Assembly (NCBI GenBank): GCA_947460795.1
Contig: CANHJA010000104.1
Coordinates: forward strand, 1 to 7,753
Direction of reading: 5' to 3'
DNA length: 7,753 nucleotides
From: Bacteroidota bacterium
GTDB lineage: Bacteria > Bacteroidota > Bacteroidia > Chitinophagales > Chitinophagaceae
Below are positions 7,149 through 7,753 of the stretch, one piece after another. Both the position numbers and the translations under genes were made by a program. Below the pieces are notes generated by a model. That model worked only from the letters and a program-made list of their open reading frames with translations. It did not search any database and had not been told where the DNA came from. Numbering within the stretch: the first letter of the stretch is position 1; every line of letters begins with the position of its first letter.

Positions 7149-7156
7149 CAAATATA
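7149..7156 (-). promoter_or_regulatory. Candidate -7 promoter box TATATTTG for thrS
   Basis: On the minus strand TATATTTG fits TAnnTTTG and is followed by CAACC, ending 7 nt before the thrS ATG. No TTTG or TTG is found 17-22 bp upstream, so the -33 element is missing or divergent. If used, the thrS mRNA would have a leader of only a few bases, leaving no room for a leader-based attenuator. Confidence 0.5.
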
Positions 7157-7359
7157 GTAATTTGTTGTTAGTGGTTATCGCTTTCGCAATAAGTTATTTT
7201 TTTTGTAACACCATAAGCAATTCAATGTCAAATTTTATAGCATGTATGCATATCTATTTCTATTGATATAAATTACACTTCTTTATGATATAATTTAAAA
7301 TTGCCATTGATAAAACCTAAAAAATACTGTAACACCCTCTTTTTGACTTTTTAAAAATG

Positions 7360-7373
7360 TGTCATATCCGACA
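7360..7373. promoter_or_regulatory. Possible activator site TGTC-N6-GACA upstream of the repeat-protein promoter
   Basis: TGTC (7360-7363) and GACA (7370-7373) form an inverted repeat with 6-bp spacing, in a context (TGTGT-N6-CGACA, 7358-7373) resembling the CRP pattern TGTGA-N6-TCACA. It abuts the -33 box, with its centre about 43 bp before the predicted start. That position is typical of class II Crp activation. The match is partial and the regulator is unknown. Confidence 0.25.
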
Positions 7374-7404
7374 TTGTTTATTTAAATTCAAAGAAATAAA
7401 TTTG
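7373..7404 (+). promoter_or_regulatory. Bacteroidota-type promoter (ATTG, 20 bp, TAAATTTG)
   Basis: ATTG at 7373-7376 is followed after 20 bp by TAAATTTG at 7397-7404, an exact TAnnTTTG match. The predicted start near 7409-7411 gives a leader of about 90 nt before the repeat-protein ATG at 7500. Box identity and spacing are good, but the region is AT-rich. Confidence 0.6.
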
Positions 7405-7499
7405 AAAATTAATAAAAATAAAAAACAGAAACCACTCAAAAAACGGGTCAAATCTGAAATGCCTTACGACAAGGAACAAAATTTAAAAAAAATAACAAA

Positions 7500-7753
7500 A
7501 TGAAAAATTTATTGATTTTACTAACAATGTTGCTGACTTTTGGATTTGCAAATGCCCAAAGGATGTATGATGGTTCTGGTAGGCCAATTGGAAGGGTTGA
7601 CGGAGAGAGATTCTATGACGGTTCCGGTAGACCAATAGGAAGGGTTGATGCTCAAAGAGTTTATGATGGTTCTGGTAGACCGATTGGAAGAATAGATGGA
7701 GAAAGAATTTATGATGGTTCTGGCAGACCAATAGGAAGAATAGATGGAGACAG
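7500..7753 (+). CDS. Exported tandem-repeat protein (beta-flower-like repeats), N-terminal part, cut by window edge
   Basis: The ATG at 7500 opens an 84-codon frame that runs off the window. Residues 1-19 form a signal peptide (MKN, LLILLTMLLTFGFA, cleavage NA|Q), so the protein is exported; there is no lipobox cysteine. From residue 21 it consists entirely of 16-residue repeats, R-x-YDGSGRPIGR-[VI]-D-x-x; four are visible. The core YDGSGRPIGR is identical in all four copies. Short Gly/Asp-rich repeats with a beta-hairpin-like pattern recall Bacteroidota proteins annotated as four- or five-fold beta-flower, from memory and not checked. Function is unknown. No Shine-Dalgarno sequence is seen; the ATG follows an A-rich stretch. 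The gene diverges from thrS. The minus-strand open frame over the same bases is a by-product of the repeats. Confidence 0.85.
   Translation, partial: MKNLLILLTMLLTFGFANAQRMYDGSGRPIGRVDGERFYDGSGRPIGRVDAQRVYDGSGRPIGRIDGERIYDGSGRPIGRIDGD
7560..7751 (+). repeat. Four in-frame 48-bp tandem repeats inside the exported protein gene
   Basis: Units lie at 7560-7607, 7608-7655, 7656-7703 and 7704-7751, each coding 16 residues. The copies differ mostly at third codon positions (agg/aga, gat/gac, tct/tcc, att/ata, ccg/cca) while the ten-residue core stays fixed. This indicates old duplications under protein-level selection, not a recently expanded microsatellite. The array probably continues beyond the window. 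Confidence 0.95.

Larger units (their letters stand above)
7142..7499. other. 358-bp divergent intergenic region between thrS and the repeat-protein gene
   Basis: This AT-rich spacer holds promoters for both divergent genes, called separately, and about 90 bp of leader for the rightward gene. It also holds an 18-bp imperfect hairpin at 7175-7192. On the minus strand this is TTATTGC-GAAA-GCGATAA, with one T-G pair and a GNRA-type loop. A 14-codon open frame at 7459-7503 overlaps the next start codon. No RNA gene or riboswitch family is recognised, and 7210-7340 shows nothing I can interpret. Confidence 0.6.

Noticed and set aside
7142..7200. T-box or other leader attenuator for thrS
   Set aside because: No T-box sequence or antiterminator structure was found, and the promoter box sits 7 nt from the ATG.
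7175..7209. Hairpin plus T-run read on the plus strand as a terminator
   Set aside because: No plus-strand gene ends upstream, the stem has a mismatch, and the region is more simply part of the divergent spacer.
7483..7731. Minus-strand open frame with His/Asn-rich repeats
   Set aside because: The periodicity is the complement of the 48-bp repeats of the plus-strand gene, which has a signal peptide and a promoter.

Overview
The window looks like chromosomal DNA of an AT-rich member of the Bacteroidota. Four things suggest this. There are TAnnTTTG-type promoter boxes upstream of several genes. A-rich stretches stand where a Shine-Dalgarno site would be expected. Two exported proteins carry N-terminal signals ending in FAQ and NAQ. 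QueE and the Crp-type regulator have sequence features I associate with Bacteroidota. No phage, IS element, CRISPR array, rRNA or tRNA was seen.

Layout from left to right. The left edge holds the first 23 codons of acpS (holo-ACP synthase) on the minus strand, read from the sequence and cut by the window. A divergent AT-rich spacer follows, with a good Bacteroidota promoter for a rightward set of three genes: a 693-residue exported fibre/adhesin-like protein, folD (one-carbon folate metabolism) and queE (queuosine/7-deazaguanine pathway). The spacers are 30 bp and 8 bp, and folD and queE have no visible promoter of their own, so co-transcription is likely. queE meets a leftward pair tail to tail with only 4 bp between stop codons. 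That pair is a Crp/Fnr-family regulator followed, 6 bp later, by a TPMT-like SAM methyltransferase. Upstream of it lies thrS (threonyl-tRNA synthetase), also leftward, closed by a clear intrinsic terminator.

After a 358-bp spacer, the right edge holds the start of a rightward gene for a small exported protein. It is made of 16-residue tandem repeats with the core YDGSGRPIGR. Four copies are visible and the gene runs off the window.

Housekeeping functions dominate (AcpS, FolD, QueE, ThrRS). The less explained parts are the two exported proteins, the Crp-methyltransferase pair, and promoter boxes so close to the crp and thrS start codons that their mRNAs may be almost leaderless. I found no convincing new multi-gene system. 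The most interesting items are the repeat protein and the possible regulatory sites around it and around crp.
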